Shown here: positions 1 to 11,149 of the stretch, piece by piece | Numbering within the stretch: position 1 is the stretch's first letter | How the letters are laid out: each line of letters starts with the position of its first letter | Origin: Cylicocyclus nassatus | Taxonomy: Eukaryota > Nematoda > Chromadorea > Rhabditida > Strongylidae | Direction of reading: 5' to 3' | Assembly (NCBI GenBank): GCA_958299035.1 | Contig: CATQJL010000112.1 | Coordinates: 56,339,140-56,403,139 of the forward strand | DNA: 64,000 bases | The notes under the pieces: generated by a model | What the model saw: only the letters and a program-made list of their open reading frames with translations | Database searches by the model: none | What the model was told of the DNA's origin: nothing | Program-made: the position numbers and the translations under genes

Positions 1-117
1 ATGGGATTCTGTTAGCTAGCGATAGCTGCGCCCGTAACTAAGTAATCGCACAAGTTCCGCCGCGAAAGGTGAAGTCGAACGCAGGAGAGTCGCTTTAGGC
101 CCCGGACAGACTTCACG

Positions 118-352
118 CGACTTATCCTAATTTCACGCGTACAAGGCGCGGGGTGGTCCTAGCTTTCATCGAGCTGCTCAGCCGCCCCAATGTGTTTTGA
201 GAAGCGATCCTTATGCCGCACGATTCGTCAGGCAAAACGCAGCACGGTATGGGGTTCCTTTGGTTGCGAAGTCCTTTGCCGTGTTCGGGCTGGTCGATGA
301 AAGCTAGGACCACCCCGCGCCTTGTACGCGCGCGTGAAATTAGGGTAATCGT
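118..352. repeat. Foldback MITE with ~45-bp inverted ends
   Basis: The block around 126-170 (CCTAATTTCACGCG, then GGGGTGGTCCTAGC) returns as its reverse complement at 290-349. The loop of about 110 bp has no credible coding potential. This is the form of a small non-autonomous DNA transposon, but no target duplication or superfamily signature is clear. Confidence 0.6.
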
Positions 353-527
353 CGCGATCTAATCGCCAAGATTTCCATTTATTCTCATTTCACATTCAAA
401 AATTTCGGGCTGGAAAAGTATCACAACCGAATGCAAGTTGATCGGCATGGAATGATGTTAGAACAGTTGTCTCGTCGCGACTCAGCGCGTGAAATCTGCC
501 CGGGGCCTTAGGAGGTAAAAGCTGCGG

Positions 528-712
528 TGGTCGCTCCGCCCCTCAACGTGCGTGGTCCACAGACACAAGTATAAAGTTGGGCTGGAATGTGTTCAGAATT
601 GTTCGAAGATTTGCCCATGATTATCACTATCGGACTTTCGGCAGCTTTGGACACTTAAGCTCAACTTTGGACTTGTATCTCTAGAGCGCCCACGTTGATG
701 GGCGGAGCGACC
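528..712. repeat. Inverted repeat (hairpin) with 22-bp arms
   Basis: GGTCGCTCCGCCCCTCAACG at about 529 is matched, with one mismatch, by the reverse complement at 690-712. The interior is non-coding. It is probably another small foldback element upstream of the gene at 869. Confidence 0.45.
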
Positions 713-868
713 TCCTCCTCTACCTTCTGGTGCAGCTTTCTCGCTTCGGGACTCATCTATTGCAGTGGGGTTTGGGCATTTACTACATAAAGGCCCCCGC
801 GATTGTGCCATACCGAAATCTATTCGCCCTCTGGGACGATGCCTTCAACGCTATCGGTTGTTTAGGGG

Positions 869-2013
869 ATGTTTACATCTGATCTGCGAGAAAAAGCAAC
901 TAAACTGAGAAGTTTTGTGTTTTCTCCTGAGGAGGAAGAATGCTCAGCCGAGGACTTCACTCGTTTCCTACATCATCTATCTGGTTGTCGATCACAGTGT
1001 TCTGCAATTCATTCAGCCAAGACATGTGTAGCAATGATCAGGGTAAGTTTTTCTTTCTCAAAATGAAATTGGGTCGTTTCTATTGCCTGCGGAATGGAAA
1101 GGTGTTATTGGAAAAGATCATGTTTCTTGAGCCAAATGTGATTATATAATAGAAAGAAGTCAAAATTGCCATTTGAGTGTGGCTTACTGATTTGTTTTGT
1201 GCATTTTGGCTTTACATTAGACAATGGAAAATTTTTTTCAAATTATTGGTTTTTGCATTGCTGCGGTTTAAAAAACACTCGAAAGCTTAAAAGAGAAGTC
1301 TAACAACAGCGAAGGGGAGGGGGGCTACAAGGGTTGTGAAAATGAGAAGCACTAGCAATAATTTTCAGAATGTTTGAAAAATGCAAGTCAGATCTTGAAA
1401 AAATATTCTTAGGGCTAAAATTTGAAAATTTTCGAAATTTGTTTCAAAAGCACCTTTGAATTTTGTTTCGGAAGGCGTGGCTGACGTGACGCCTTCGAGA
1501 AAATTCTGTTCACTCCTTCCCCCCTCCTTGAAAAAGGACCTTTTGGACCGGTACTGCTATAAAAATCCGCTTTTCTCGGAATTAGAGTTCGATAATGCAT
1601 AGTCCCTCTATGAATTTCGTTGTCTCAATTTGTGTATCTTCATATATACACAAAAAACCAATTTTTTCAGCTTTCCGATCGATATCTGTGCTCAGCATTA
1701 GCGAACTATGTATGTAGTCCTCATGGTCCTGCGAGTCGTATATTAAACGGGGATACATTACCGGTGTTTCTACCTGGTGTGCTCACTGCTCAAACTCATG
1801 AGAGGTAAGTTAGCCAAGCCTATCGAAAAATTCTCAAGCAGAGGTTTTCAATTGTTTTTTTACATTTTTTACAGGCTTATTGCCATGTGTCTTCTCACGC
1901 TCATACGCTACTGCACAAGTTCACAGATCGTGTCCGCTCTACGATCCGTAGCTCAAAACCGTCTCCTTGTGGACTCATTCATCGAACAATTGAAGGCATT
2001 GACTACATCGTAA
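869..2013 (+). CDS. Three-exon gene (148 codons), helical protein of unknown family, possibly a C-terminal part
   Basis: Three segments join in phase: 869-1042, 1671-1804 and 1875-2013, giving 447 nt with a TAA stop at 2011-2013. The junctions are G|GTAAGT at 1043, TTTTTTCAG at 1670, AG|GTAAGT at 1805 and TTTTTTACAG at 1874. Intron 2 is 70 nt, a typical nematode size. The product begins MFTSDLREKA and ends IEQLKALTTS. Its C-terminal third is rich in Leu, Ala and Ser in helix-like spacing, as in armadillo or HEAT proteins, but I do not recognise the family. An in-frame TAG and an AG acceptor (864-865) lie just before the ATG, so the ATG may follow an SL trans-splice, or 866 may be an internal exon start with more exons upstream. 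Confidence 0.5.
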
Positions 2014-2527
2014 AAACGACTTTCCCTCCTGTCCTTATCTCAGACAACTGACCGGAACTTCCGCAGAACATTGGAAACCTTCGCCGGGTGCCTGCGAACC
2101 TGCGAAAGTTCACGAATGAGCTGCTGCGGAAGTTCCAAAGTGCATACTACAACAGCAAAAAAAAACCTAAGCGAGACGAACCTTTATCTATTGAGTCGGG
2201 GACTCACTATCCACTGTACTGGGGATGACAGTTCCACCATGCCTTTGCCTTCTAGTTGTTGGCGAGGAACATCGTAAGAGACAACACATTCAAAAACCTG
2301 CGGAAGTACCGGTGTCGAAGTGCTGCGGAACCGTTGGCGTTTTTCGGAATTCCGCAGCGCTTTGTAAAAAGTCCTGCGTAAGTGCCCGTTTTCAACCAGT
2401 CTGAATTTGAATCCTGCGGAAGCTCCCATTCATCAAGGTTTCCATTTTTGCAATAGTAAACAAAATTCTGTGGAACCGCTGCAAATTGCTTGTCCTGTGG
2501 AAATTCCGGTGAATTGTCTAACAAGGA
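2014..2527. other. Non-coding stretch with scattered short TGCGGAAGT-type motifs
   Basis: Variants of CTGCGGAAGTTCC recur many times in both orientations between about 2055 and 2500. This suggests a decayed foldback or short dispersed motif array. No gene is visible. The short open frames here overlap in several frames and look incidental. Confidence 0.3.
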
Positions 2528-2980
2528 AAGGATACTTGGTGACCGTGGCCTTTTGTAATGAGACGTACACCATTGAATGCGTTTTAAAGCGCTAACTCAA
2601 AATCTGTTTTCATTATCTGCTGTGCGCTCTTCCAAAAGAAGTTATGAACATTTCTTGCCACCAAAATTTGCACTGTTTTTGATGCAAGATTCACCAATAT
2701 CGTTAGAATGTTCGCTTACGCACTACAAAAGAGCGTACAGATAAAGTAAAGCTTCACCTCAAGCTCAGCAAAATTGTTGTCGATACATCAGAGTCTAAAA
2801 AGGCTGGATACTGACGATTTTGATGGCCTAAATCTCGCAAAACCGATACGGAAAAAGTCCATAACTTCGTTCAGGGGGTCGCACAGCAGATAGTAAACAT
2901 AGATTCAGAATCAGCGTTCCAAGACGCATCTACTGGTGTACAAGTTTTTGCAAAAGGCCATGGTCACCAAGTATCCTTCC
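2528..2980. repeat. Foldback MITE with long inverted ends
   Basis: GGATACTTGGTGACCGTGGC near 2531 is matched by the reverse complement ending at about 2978. The similarity runs inward for about 110 bp per arm, through GTACACCA and ATGCGT to TATCTGCTGTGCG, with scattered mismatches. The interior has no ORF. Parts of the arms (GGAATCAGCGTTCCAA) recur near 19495. Confidence 0.55.
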
Positions 2981-3530
2981 CTCGTAAGATGTGAAGCTTT
3001 TATTTCTGCTGTGGTACGGGACTTGATCATGCATTGGGTCTTATTAGTATGGGTCGTTGTAGTTGTGAGTCTGGCTCACCTCGCTGTAAACTTCAAAGAA
3101 AGTCATTTCTAGTGAATAAAGTATTTATGTTGCTTGTTCGACTTTTTTTTTGCAGATAGGTCATTAAAGTGCTCGAAACAAAATATCAGTGCTAGAAAGA
3201 GGAAAAAAGTTGTGCGTCGTGCACTGTGAGCGTTTGTTTATCATTATCAGTAATTTGAGAATGGGTCTAGAAAACTACATGAACTTTCGGACGACCCACT
3301 GTGAGGCGATGCCATAGCACCAGGACTAAATCAACTTTTTACTGTTTCTAGAAGCTGGAAAACATCGTCACTAGAATATCGCGTCGCATCTGTGCTCCTA
3401 TCTCCAAAAAAGGACTCCCTATCTTTAAGAGCCGTCCCTTTATCCGAAAACGGCTAAAGGGGAGATTTGAAACTAACAATAAGAACCTTTAATGTGCGTG
3501 TATCTGCTTTCCTAATTCGCTGATTACGGA

Positions 3531-3785
3531 AACGAGTAGCGTAGTAGTATGAGGCGCCCCTATGCAGCTGGATCCAGATTTGATCCCGCCTTTGTGCCAT
3601 CAGGCCCTCTACCCTTGGGCCGGTAAATTGGTACCAGAGTAACCTGGGAAGTCAAAAGCACTGACTTGGTAATCGGCTAGCCTCCGCAAGTAACTGTAAT
3701 AGGCTCGCACGCATTCATTGGCCTTTTTGACTATGAAGTAGAGTGCGTTCGGCGCATGCCCTTCGAGGGTGTTGAAGACACTGAA
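3531..3785 (+). mobile_element. tRNA-derived SINE, copy 1
   Basis: The start resembles a tRNA gene: an A-box-like TAGCGTAGTAG at about 3537 is followed some 45 bp on by a B-box-like TTTGATCCCGCC. A tRNA-unrelated body follows (GGTAAATTGGTA, GGCTAGCCTCCGCAAGT, CGCATGCCCT). The same head and body recur at 18838-19105, so this is a family. Internal Pol III promoters of this layout define tRNA-derived SINEs. Confidence 0.6.
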
Positions 3786-3978
3786 TTTTTTATCCTTTTT
3801 AATAATTTGTTAAAATCCATTGCTTTCATTGTTTGATGGGAAATCCTCAAAATGGCGACTAATTTGCAATGACGCCATTATGTCAGAAGCTCCTTCTATG
3901 ATCTAACAAAGGGCGAAGTGGCTCAGCGATCTGAAGTATGAGCGAGATGGCTAGCTCATACTATAGATCTTGAAGCTA

Positions 3979-5523
3979 CAGTGCTGGACAAAATTATAAA
4001 GCCACTCTACAAATCTTCGTAATTTTCGTTCTTGCCAGTGAATCTGTCTGAAACTTTGCTGTACTGTGCGCATGTCAACCTACCATGACTCCTCAAAACG
4101 GCTTCCAGTCTTGTTGAGTTTGAACGGAGAAAAGCGAAAAAATTCGAAAAAGCCCTCTTTGAAAGCTGGACAGAATTATAAAGCCACCTGGTTTTTCTAA
4201 TCGCTATCGCATTCGTTGACTCTCAAATTTTTTTGTACAATTACATTCCAAAATATGAAACATTTGCAACACCTACGGCCTGTCATCCTACTCAAATAGA
4301 AGCGATCACTTCATTTTTTGCTTTCAAAGGCGCCAAAAGTCAATCTGCTTCAACAAACAACTGGTTTGAAGAGTTTTCAAGCCCTTGTTCATTTCAAATG
4401 ATAATCATGGGATCTACTGACCCTTCTGGATAGATGAGGTGAAGAGCGCTTTCGTAAACTCTGCGTAATCGCTGATTTTGACGGACAGACTCCAACCTCA
4501 CCATAGGGTTGACGCACTTTTGCACCACAAAACTCGATTTTCAAGCGACAGAAAATACTGTAATGTAGTCATTATGACAGCCATACAACAGTGAACTCGT
4601 TGCATGACTGCGAAAAAATTTCGGGATTGAGCACTCTGGTTCAGCCGCAGTTGACATCCACTGAATGTTGAGTGGAGCTCCCTGCACAACCACAACCAAT
4701 TCAGATCACGAAATAAAACCGGAGACGCTTGAAACTTCAAAATCTCGGCTAATCTCATTCACCGGGTGAAATATTACATGAAACACAGAGGGAAATAAGG
4801 AGATTTAGGTCATATCGAATCTTCTGCTCGCAGGGAATTTTCGTGGAAAGTATTTCAGGTCTAAATCGCTAACGCATCATTAGGGAAAATCTGAAAGTTG
4901 TTAGAAAGCTACATTCCCATGTAGGCAATGTAATAAATCAAGTTCAGCACTTTGTGGACATTGCAAATTGAGATTTGTGGTGCAAAAGGTCAACCCTATG
5001 GTGAAATTGAAGTCTTTCCGTCAAAAACAGCAATTACGCAGAGTTTACGAAAGCGCTCTTCACCCCATCTATCCAGAAGGGTCAATAGATTCCATGATTA
5101 TCATTTGGAATGAACAAGAGCTTGAAAACTCTTCAAAGCAGTTGTTTGTTGAAGGAGATTGACTTTTAATGCTTTTAAAAGCAAGAAATGCAGCGATTGC
5201 TTCTATTTGAGTAGGAAGACAGGCCGTAAGTGTCGCAAATGTTTCATATTTTGGGATGTAATTGTACAAAAAAATTTGAGAGTCAACGAATGCGATAGCG
5301 ATTAGAAAAACCAGGTGGCTTTATAATTCTGTTTAGCTTTCAAAGAGGGCTTTTTCGAATTTTTTCGCTTTTCTCCGTTCAGACTCAACAAGACTGGAAG
5401 CCGTGTTGAGGATTCATGGTAGGTTGTCATGCGCACAATACAGCAAAGTTTCAGACAGATTCACTGACAAGAACGAAAATTACAACGATTTCTAGAATGG
5501 CTTTATAATTATGTCCAGCACTG
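3979..5523. mobile_element. Tc1/mariner-like foldback element, 1545 bp, IR/DR ends, no transposase
   Basis: The ends are CAGTGCTGGACAAAATTA and its complement at 5506-5523, with TA before the left end and TG (mutated TA) after the right. The inverted arms are about 560 bp (3979-4540 and 4965-5523). Inside each arm a second copy of the terminal motif (GCTGGACAGAATTATAAAG, at 4165 and complement at 5311-5337) lies about 180 bp from the tip, an IR/DR arrangement known from some Tc1-like transposons. The two mirror-image open frames at 4233-4433 and 5069-5269 lie in the arms and are not transposase. The central 420 bp is non-coding. Confidence 0.8.
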
Positions 5524-6430
5524 TGGTTCTACGGGTTGACACCTACAAGTCGGCGAAGGACATAAGGGCGAAAAAATCTCAACGATCAACAGCATAGTTC
5601 CTTAAATTTCATGATAGCAGGCATTTGCTTAGGTTTTCCACTTGCCAATTGTGGCCGGCAACAAACAGCGAAGAAATGCATTGGAGTTGACAGATTTATG
5701 AATCAGCCCCCTCCCTCTCGGTTGTCTGCATTGAACTTTAACGTTTCTTGCGCTCCGCACATTTCCCTAGGAGATTTGTGTATATATTCATAAAACTGTT
5801 GAAGTTCAGCTTGTTTTGGGATCTGAATGTGTATGCAACTCAAAGAAATATTAAAGACGTTTACTGGTTAAAAGAGCAATCTCTAACTCGATCTCAAAGT
5901 AGCCAAATGAGAAGTGCCATTTTTGTGTATAGAGTATTGCTCGTAAAGTGTATATATGGTATGACTAGAATTTTTGGAAAAATCACAAATGACATAGGGT
6001 TTGGCTACGGCAAGATGTACATGAAGACAAAAAGAACAATAGCTGCATATAATGAATATGAAGAAGCATCTTTTCTACTGGGATCTCCAACCCATCTACT
6101 AGTAAAATCGTCTGGAGCACAAAACTCTTTTCCGCATAGTTCCGTGCATGAAGGACAGATAATCTTCATTTTCACTGTGCCAACGCCATATACTCTCTGA
6201 AAAAGCTGGTTTAGACTTCTGAATGTCTACTACAGTATAGAAAAAAGGAGGTGGAGTGCTTGGTCTTGGCATACATTGAGCAGGCTGCTAATGCTTGCAC
6301 CGGCACAGTGAAAAATGGTTCTGTACGTTTCGAAAAGAATTAGATCTGTAATGTGTAGGTGTTCATAGTGGTCCCGAAGTTCCGGACCATTTCTAGCACA
6401 GTTCTCGCACTGTGCTGGAACTGTACCGGA
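5524..6430. other. No supportable gene
   Basis: AT-rich sequence. A 150-codon open frame at 5748-6200 has low-complexity composition, no recognised domain and no splice or repeat context, so it is not called as a gene. Confidence 0.4.
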
Positions 6431-6435
6431 AGTGC

Positions 6436-7145
6436 TGCATGCGCTGCAGCCGCTCGCATGCGACTTTGAGCGGCGGGAGTTGGGGATTTTGGGCCGTTTT
6501 TGACGGTTTTTCTTTCGAATTTCTCTCAATTTGCCTTGTTCCTTTATCCCGCTTCCCCTTTTAATAAGCACTCCGAACTTAAAGCGGGGTTGGAGAATGA
6601 GCGCTGTTCTGCTCTGCGTATCCGACAAGATGTGTGTTCTTGCGTCGTCTATTTCGCCTTATTTTTGCTCAACCTAAACCATCTATTCCCAGGAAAGCGC
6701 TGCGCTGCTTTCACATCCGTTCGCTTTGAACTAGGGCAAAAAACATATCAGTTTGCTGGACGGGATTTCCCTGCAGTTTTTTGATGTGTTCCCCTATTGG
6801 CGTTCTCAGCCCCTCTTCCTTTTTCGAGTTTCTTGCTCTTTCATCCTTCCTCCCCGCTCCTCCTTTTGGCGAATTCAGCTTCGAACTTGAAGCATGATCG
6901 GAGAATATGCCCCTTTCAATAAAGATGCGGAACTACGTAGCGGGAACATGAAGTAGGTCTGAACAAAAACAACGAAGAGAGAAAGGATGAGTGCACGCAG
7001 ACTTCTTCCCGGATTGGAGCAGAACAGCGTTCAATCCTCAACCCCCTCCAATTTCGGATTTCCGCTCATCGAAAGGAAAAGCGGGGTGGAGGAATAAGGC
7101 CAAAATGAGAGAAATCTGGAGTGGTAGTAATTTGGTCGGAACCAA
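6436..7145. repeat. Dispersed foldback repeat, copy 1
   Basis: CATGCGCTGCAGCCG (6437) and GGAGTGGTAGTAATTTGG (7119) both recur in the family copy at 10257-11100. Internal blocks such as GGAGAATGAGCGC return as complements, so each copy is partly self-inverted. No protein is encoded. Confidence 0.5.
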
Positions 7146-7689
7146 CGAATGATGTGATGGTTCAATCATGACTACATCGTGGTTAGCATGATCATCTTCT
7201 TACGGCCGTTTAGTTCAGTCGGTCATACAAAATCATGAGACAAATAATTAACTATCAGAGAACCATGCTTGTTTCATGCTTGTTTCATTCTAAACCAAAC
7301 TATGAATTAATTAGCAGGTTAACATCATTGTTTCCTTATCAGGTAGAGTAGTGAAATTAGCACATCATTTCATGAGACGCAGACGTGAAACCACCATATC
7401 ATGTTTGAAATAAAAAAGTACCCCCGATCATTTTTTCGTTGAAAACAATGGAGTGTTGGTTTCATTGTGTTAACGCGTAAAGCACCAAAGTAAGGTCAAA
7501 TAATCATTCTATTGTGCTAGGACGCCAGATGAACATAACACGCAGTGGGTTATGCGTTTTCTAGTTACAATTTATCAAGGGGCGTATTTATCAACCTCCG
7601 ACTCGCTGTTGGGCCTTATAAACAATTGCCTGGACAGGCAAGAGCTTCAATCCCGTGATTCATAAGATTTTAGAACGTGCTCTGATGGC

Positions 7690-7785
7690 GATTTTGGCCA
7701 TGTCGGGCACGGCAGTCGAGCAGCGGCCCGACCTGTCGAGATCTGGCTCTGCTGCCCGAAGGCGGTGCCCGACATGGCCAAACTT
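7690..7785. repeat. Short inverted repeat
   Basis: TTGGCCATGTCGGGCA (about 7694) and its exact complement (about 7768) frame a GC-rich loop. Confidence 0.4.
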
Positions 7786-7807
7786 GCCATCGACCATATT
7801 CCCCAGT

Positions 7808-8172
7808 CAGTGGCGTACCCAGGATTTCGGCTCGGGGGGGCGCGACAAAAATTTTTTTCCTAAAGAAGGTGCGTGGCGTTAGCCACGCACTCCGAAAAAA
7901 TTTTTGGGGTGGTTCTCAAGACTTTTGCGGGTCTCCGGCCCCTAAAATCTGGAAAAAGGGGGCGTGGCGTCAGCCACGCCCCCGAAAAAAATTTTTTTAC
8001 AAAGCTAATTTGAATTTTTAAAAATTTTTAAAAATCATTTTAATTATTTACAAAAATAAACAAGTCACTTGCACATTTTTATAACCCATATAAGTAACTT
8101 TCCAAAATTTCGCGACCCATTCTCGGGGGGGGGGGCGCCCCCCCCCCCGCCCCCCCCCTCGGTACGCCACTG
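7808..8172. mobile_element. hAT-type MITE, 365 bp, perfect 8-bp target duplication
   Basis: The ends are CAGTGGCGTACCCAG and CTCGGTACGCCACTG. The flanks at 7800-7807 and 8173-8180 are both TCCCCAGT, an exact 8-bp duplication. CAGTG-like termini with an 8-bp duplication are diagnostic of hAT transposition. The interior is non-coding and contains G/C homopolymers (8125-8160). A second copy lies at 39935-40262. Confidence 0.85.
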
Positions 8173-8378
8173 TCCCCAGTAGACAGAACCCCAATCACCA
8201 GCTTGACTTCGAGTATCGCGGGCTCCAGTGCCCGCACCTGTACGGGCTATTACTTGTACAGGAATCCCTTCCTATATAAGAAAATGATATACAGGGTGCG
8301 GCAAAAGTCTGGGAGCCTAACTTTGCAGCATTGCAATTATAAAGGTACTGGTGGTTCTGACTTCAATTTTATGCCACA

Positions 8379-8999
8379 CTAGCTGGCTTACCCGGCTCCG
8401 CCGTATATTCCGAATAGAAAATTCCATTTCTTAACCGATCCGGACCAAACTTGGCACACATACCCTTCGGGCCCCGGCGGGTGTCACAGTCCACTTTTCG
8501 TTATCGATCGATGTCGATTTTATCGATTTTTTGCAAAATTTGAGCTAGGGGGCTGGAATTTGGCAGGGGGGGGGGGTGTAATCGAGCATGCTGATCACCC
8601 CCACGGGGGTGATCAGCATGCTCGATTACCCCCCTGTGCCAAATCCCAGCCCCGTAGCTCAAACTTTGCAAAAAAATCGATAAAATCGATAAAAGTTATG
8701 CACGATTTTAAAAACTAATATTGTATTCGGAATCCCCATGCTCACTTACCCCCCTGTGCCAACTCCCAGCCCCGTAGCTCACATTTTGCAAAAAATCGAT
8801 AAAATCGATATCGATCGATGACGAAAAGTAGCCTATGACACGCGCCGGGGCCCGAAGTGTATGTGTGCCAAGTTTGGTCCGGATCGGTTCAGAAATGGAA
8901 TTTTCTATTCGGAACATACGTACAGACAGACATACAGACAGACAGACAGACATACAGACAGACAAACAGACAAACAGACATTCAGCTTTATATATAAGA
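8379..8999 (-). mobile_element. Non-autonomous Helitron, copy 1 (621 bp)
   Basis: Read on the minus strand it begins TCTTATATATAAAGCTG and ends GCCAGCTAG, with 5' flank A and 3' flank T. A hairpin (CGGC-GGA-GCCG) sits about a dozen bases before the CTAG end. TC start, CTRR end with a hairpin, and A^T insertion without duplication are the Helitron hallmarks. A (TGTC)n-like microsatellite follows the 5' end. The middle holds an inverted duplication centred near 8605. Confidence 0.75.
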
Positions 9000-9170
9000 T
9001 AAATTTTATCGATTTTTGGAAAATCTCGAGCTACGAGCTTGGGAGTTGGTACAGGGGGTGAATGAGGATGCTGATTAGAACCGAAATCTATTTTATCGAT
9101 TTCAGCAATTTTTGGAAAATTTTGAGCTAGGAGTTGGTATAGGGGATACAGGGGGCTGATCATGATTGGA
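9000..9170. repeat. Helitron-derived unit fragments
   Basis: TTTTATCGATTTTTGGAAAA, GAGCTACGAGC and GTTGGTACAGGGGG are divergent copies of the 120-bp unit found inside the Helitrons. They lie just outside the terminus of copy 1 and are probably the remnant of an older insertion. Confidence 0.4.
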
Positions 9171-9239
9171 TCGGCTCTAGCCAGATATGTCGGCAAATTT
9201 GAGATGTGATTGCTTTAGTTATTCGATAAATCATTCGAA

Positions 9240-9475
9240 TATTTATTCGAAATTCGACTTCCAATGTTCGAATATATTCGATATTCATTCATTCGATATT
9301 TTTTGATTTTCCGAATTAATACGAAATTCATTCATTCGATATTTTTGATTTTCCGAATTTATTCGAAATTCATCCATTCGATATTTTTGATTTTCCGAAT
9401 TTATTCGATATTCGTTTATTCGAAATTTTTCCTTTTCGAATTTATTCGATATTCATTCATTCGATGAAAAATCTC
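9240..9475. repeat. Minisatellite, ~42-bp period
   Basis: TTGATTTTCCGAA recurs at 9303, 9345 and 9387 within blocks of ATTCATTCATTCGATATTT. The array covers about five degenerate units, ends in ATCTCGAATTACCC, and is echoed near 12345-12430. Confidence 0.7.
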
Positions 9476-9532
9476 GAATTACCCAAGTATAAAAACCACC
9501 CTGTGCACCACATTTTAAATTGTGTTTTTGGC

Positions 9533-9872
9533 AGCATCTCAAAGTGTCACCAAGAACGATTTGGTGCAAGTTCGTCGCAAGATATCTCAGACCTATTGCC
9601 ACCTAAAAGCTTTTCTCAGTGAAGTGCAGCAAAAAGTTGCCAATCGTGGAGGCCATAGCAGACTCTACCTGCCGTTTTTTTTTGACATAGCCCAAGATCT
9701 GCTACTGTCATACGCTAGTTTCGATGACAAAAGCGTCGTAAGCCATGATAGCTCCCTTTCAGTGAAGCGAATAAAGCGTATAAACGCTCTGTTACTTGAA
9801 ACGACCTCGCACAGCTCACTACGATATATTCAATATTTCTGTGGCGTCTACGAAGCACAGCATCCGCGCTGA
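9533..9872 (+). CDS. Possible terminal exon of an unidentified gene
   Basis: An acceptor-like TGTTTTTGGCAG at about 9522-9535 opens a 112-codon frame ending TGA at 9870-9872. The peptide (SQSVTKNDLVQVRRKIS near its start, YIQYFCGVYEAQHPR at its end) has a protein-like residue balance unlike the surrounding repeats. I recognise no family. It could be the last exon of a plus-strand gene with exons upstream, or a chance frame. Confidence 0.3.
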
Positions 9873-10256
9873 CATCTGCAGTATGTCTCCAGCAATACTT
9901 CCTAACAACGCATCCTAAATTTGATAGCGCACCACCACTTCCTGACGACATAGTGCGGTAGGCTTTCGAATGAGAAGCTCTTAGTTACCGCCAACAAGTT
10001 CATTCGATAGTCCACTATTAAAAAGTGTAGTGTATAGCCGCTTGATAAATAGTAACCATAATGAAAGAATGAAAGCTGCACACCGAGTAGCAAGTTTGGT
10101 AAAGGGCAATGATTGCGGACAAGCATGAGAATGGTTGGAGTTTCGATCTCCTCCAATGACTTTTCAAGATTTCTTATTGTTAGTTCGTGGTTTCGTTGGG
10201 AATATAATCTGAAGCTGTTAGTTAGCTAGTGTCATGAAAGCTCGAGTAACATGATG

Positions 10257-11100
10257 GGTTCGACCAAATTACTACCACTCCTGAAAGAAAAGCCATCAAA
10301 AAGGGTAAAAAACAACTCCTAACTTCCGCCACTCAAAACCGCATGCGCTGCAGCCGTCCGTAAGCTTTTGGACGGAGGAATTCAGAGATTTTTGACAGTT
10401 TCAACGTTTTTTTTCTTCAAATTTCACTCATTTCGATATCATTCTTCTATCCCTCTTCTTCTTGTGACGAGAACAGCAGCGAGCTTGAAGGCGGGTTAAA
10501 AAATGAGCGCAGTTCTACTTCTATGTATCCGGAAAGATGTGTCTTCCCGGATCGTCCATTCTCCTTTCTTTATTTTTGTTCAGACCTACTTCATGCGTTT
10601 CAGGAAGCCGTCGTTTAGTTTCACGAGCATCTGCTTAAGCCAGGGCATTCCAACAATTCTCAAAATGCGGAAAATGGGGACTTTTCTCTAATTTTCTAAT
10701 ACGTTTAATTTTTAGGCGTTCTCAGCCTTTTTCCTTTTTCCATATTCATTCATCTTAACCGTTCTTTCTTCCAGCCCGCTCATCTTTCTCCTCTTAATGA
10801 GAAAAGCTGCGAGCTTGAAGTTGAAGAGAAAACGGTGTTCTGTGTTCCATGCAGCCGGAAAGATGAGTCTTCGTCTGCTGGTAATTTTCTCTTCGCTATT
10901 TTTGTCCAGACCTACTTCATGTGTTCTACAAAGCTGTTTATACCCCTTTCAGTGCAGATGTGGGACTACGCAACGGCTTCTGGGACAAAAGTGGGTTTAC
11001 AAAAATAACGAAAGGAGAATGGATAGATGCACTGCTGCGCTCATTCTCCGACCCCGCTTTGAGCTCGCAGCTTTATTGGTTGTAGGCACATTAGTTTATC
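10257..11100. repeat. Dispersed foldback repeat, copy 2
   Basis: CGACCAAATTACTACCACTCC at the left is the complement of 7119-7140, and GCATGCGCTGCAGCCG (10341) matches 6437. Pieces such as GAAAGATG, AGACCTACTTCATG and GAGCTTGAAG are repeated within the copy. No gene. Confidence 0.45.
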
Positions 11101-11149
11101 AAAGGTTTCTTTCTTTGTTGTTACGCTTTCTTAGCCCTTAAGTACACTA

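Noticed and set aside
4233..4433. 66-codon frame repeated as a mirror image at 5069-5269
   Set aside because: Both lie in the inverted arms of the Tc1-like foldback; the similarity reflects the arms, not a gene family.
5748..6200. 150-codon plus-strand open frame
   Set aside because: No domain, no splice or promoter context, AT-rich composition; likely chance.
8865..9000. CRISPR-like array impression from regular GACA and ATCGATAAAATCGAT spacing
   Set aside because: Eukaryotic context, degenerate microsatellite and Helitron units; no constant repeat with unique spacers.
9264..9467. Frame of FIHSIFLIFRIYS repeats
   Set aside because: Translation of the 42-bp minisatellite.
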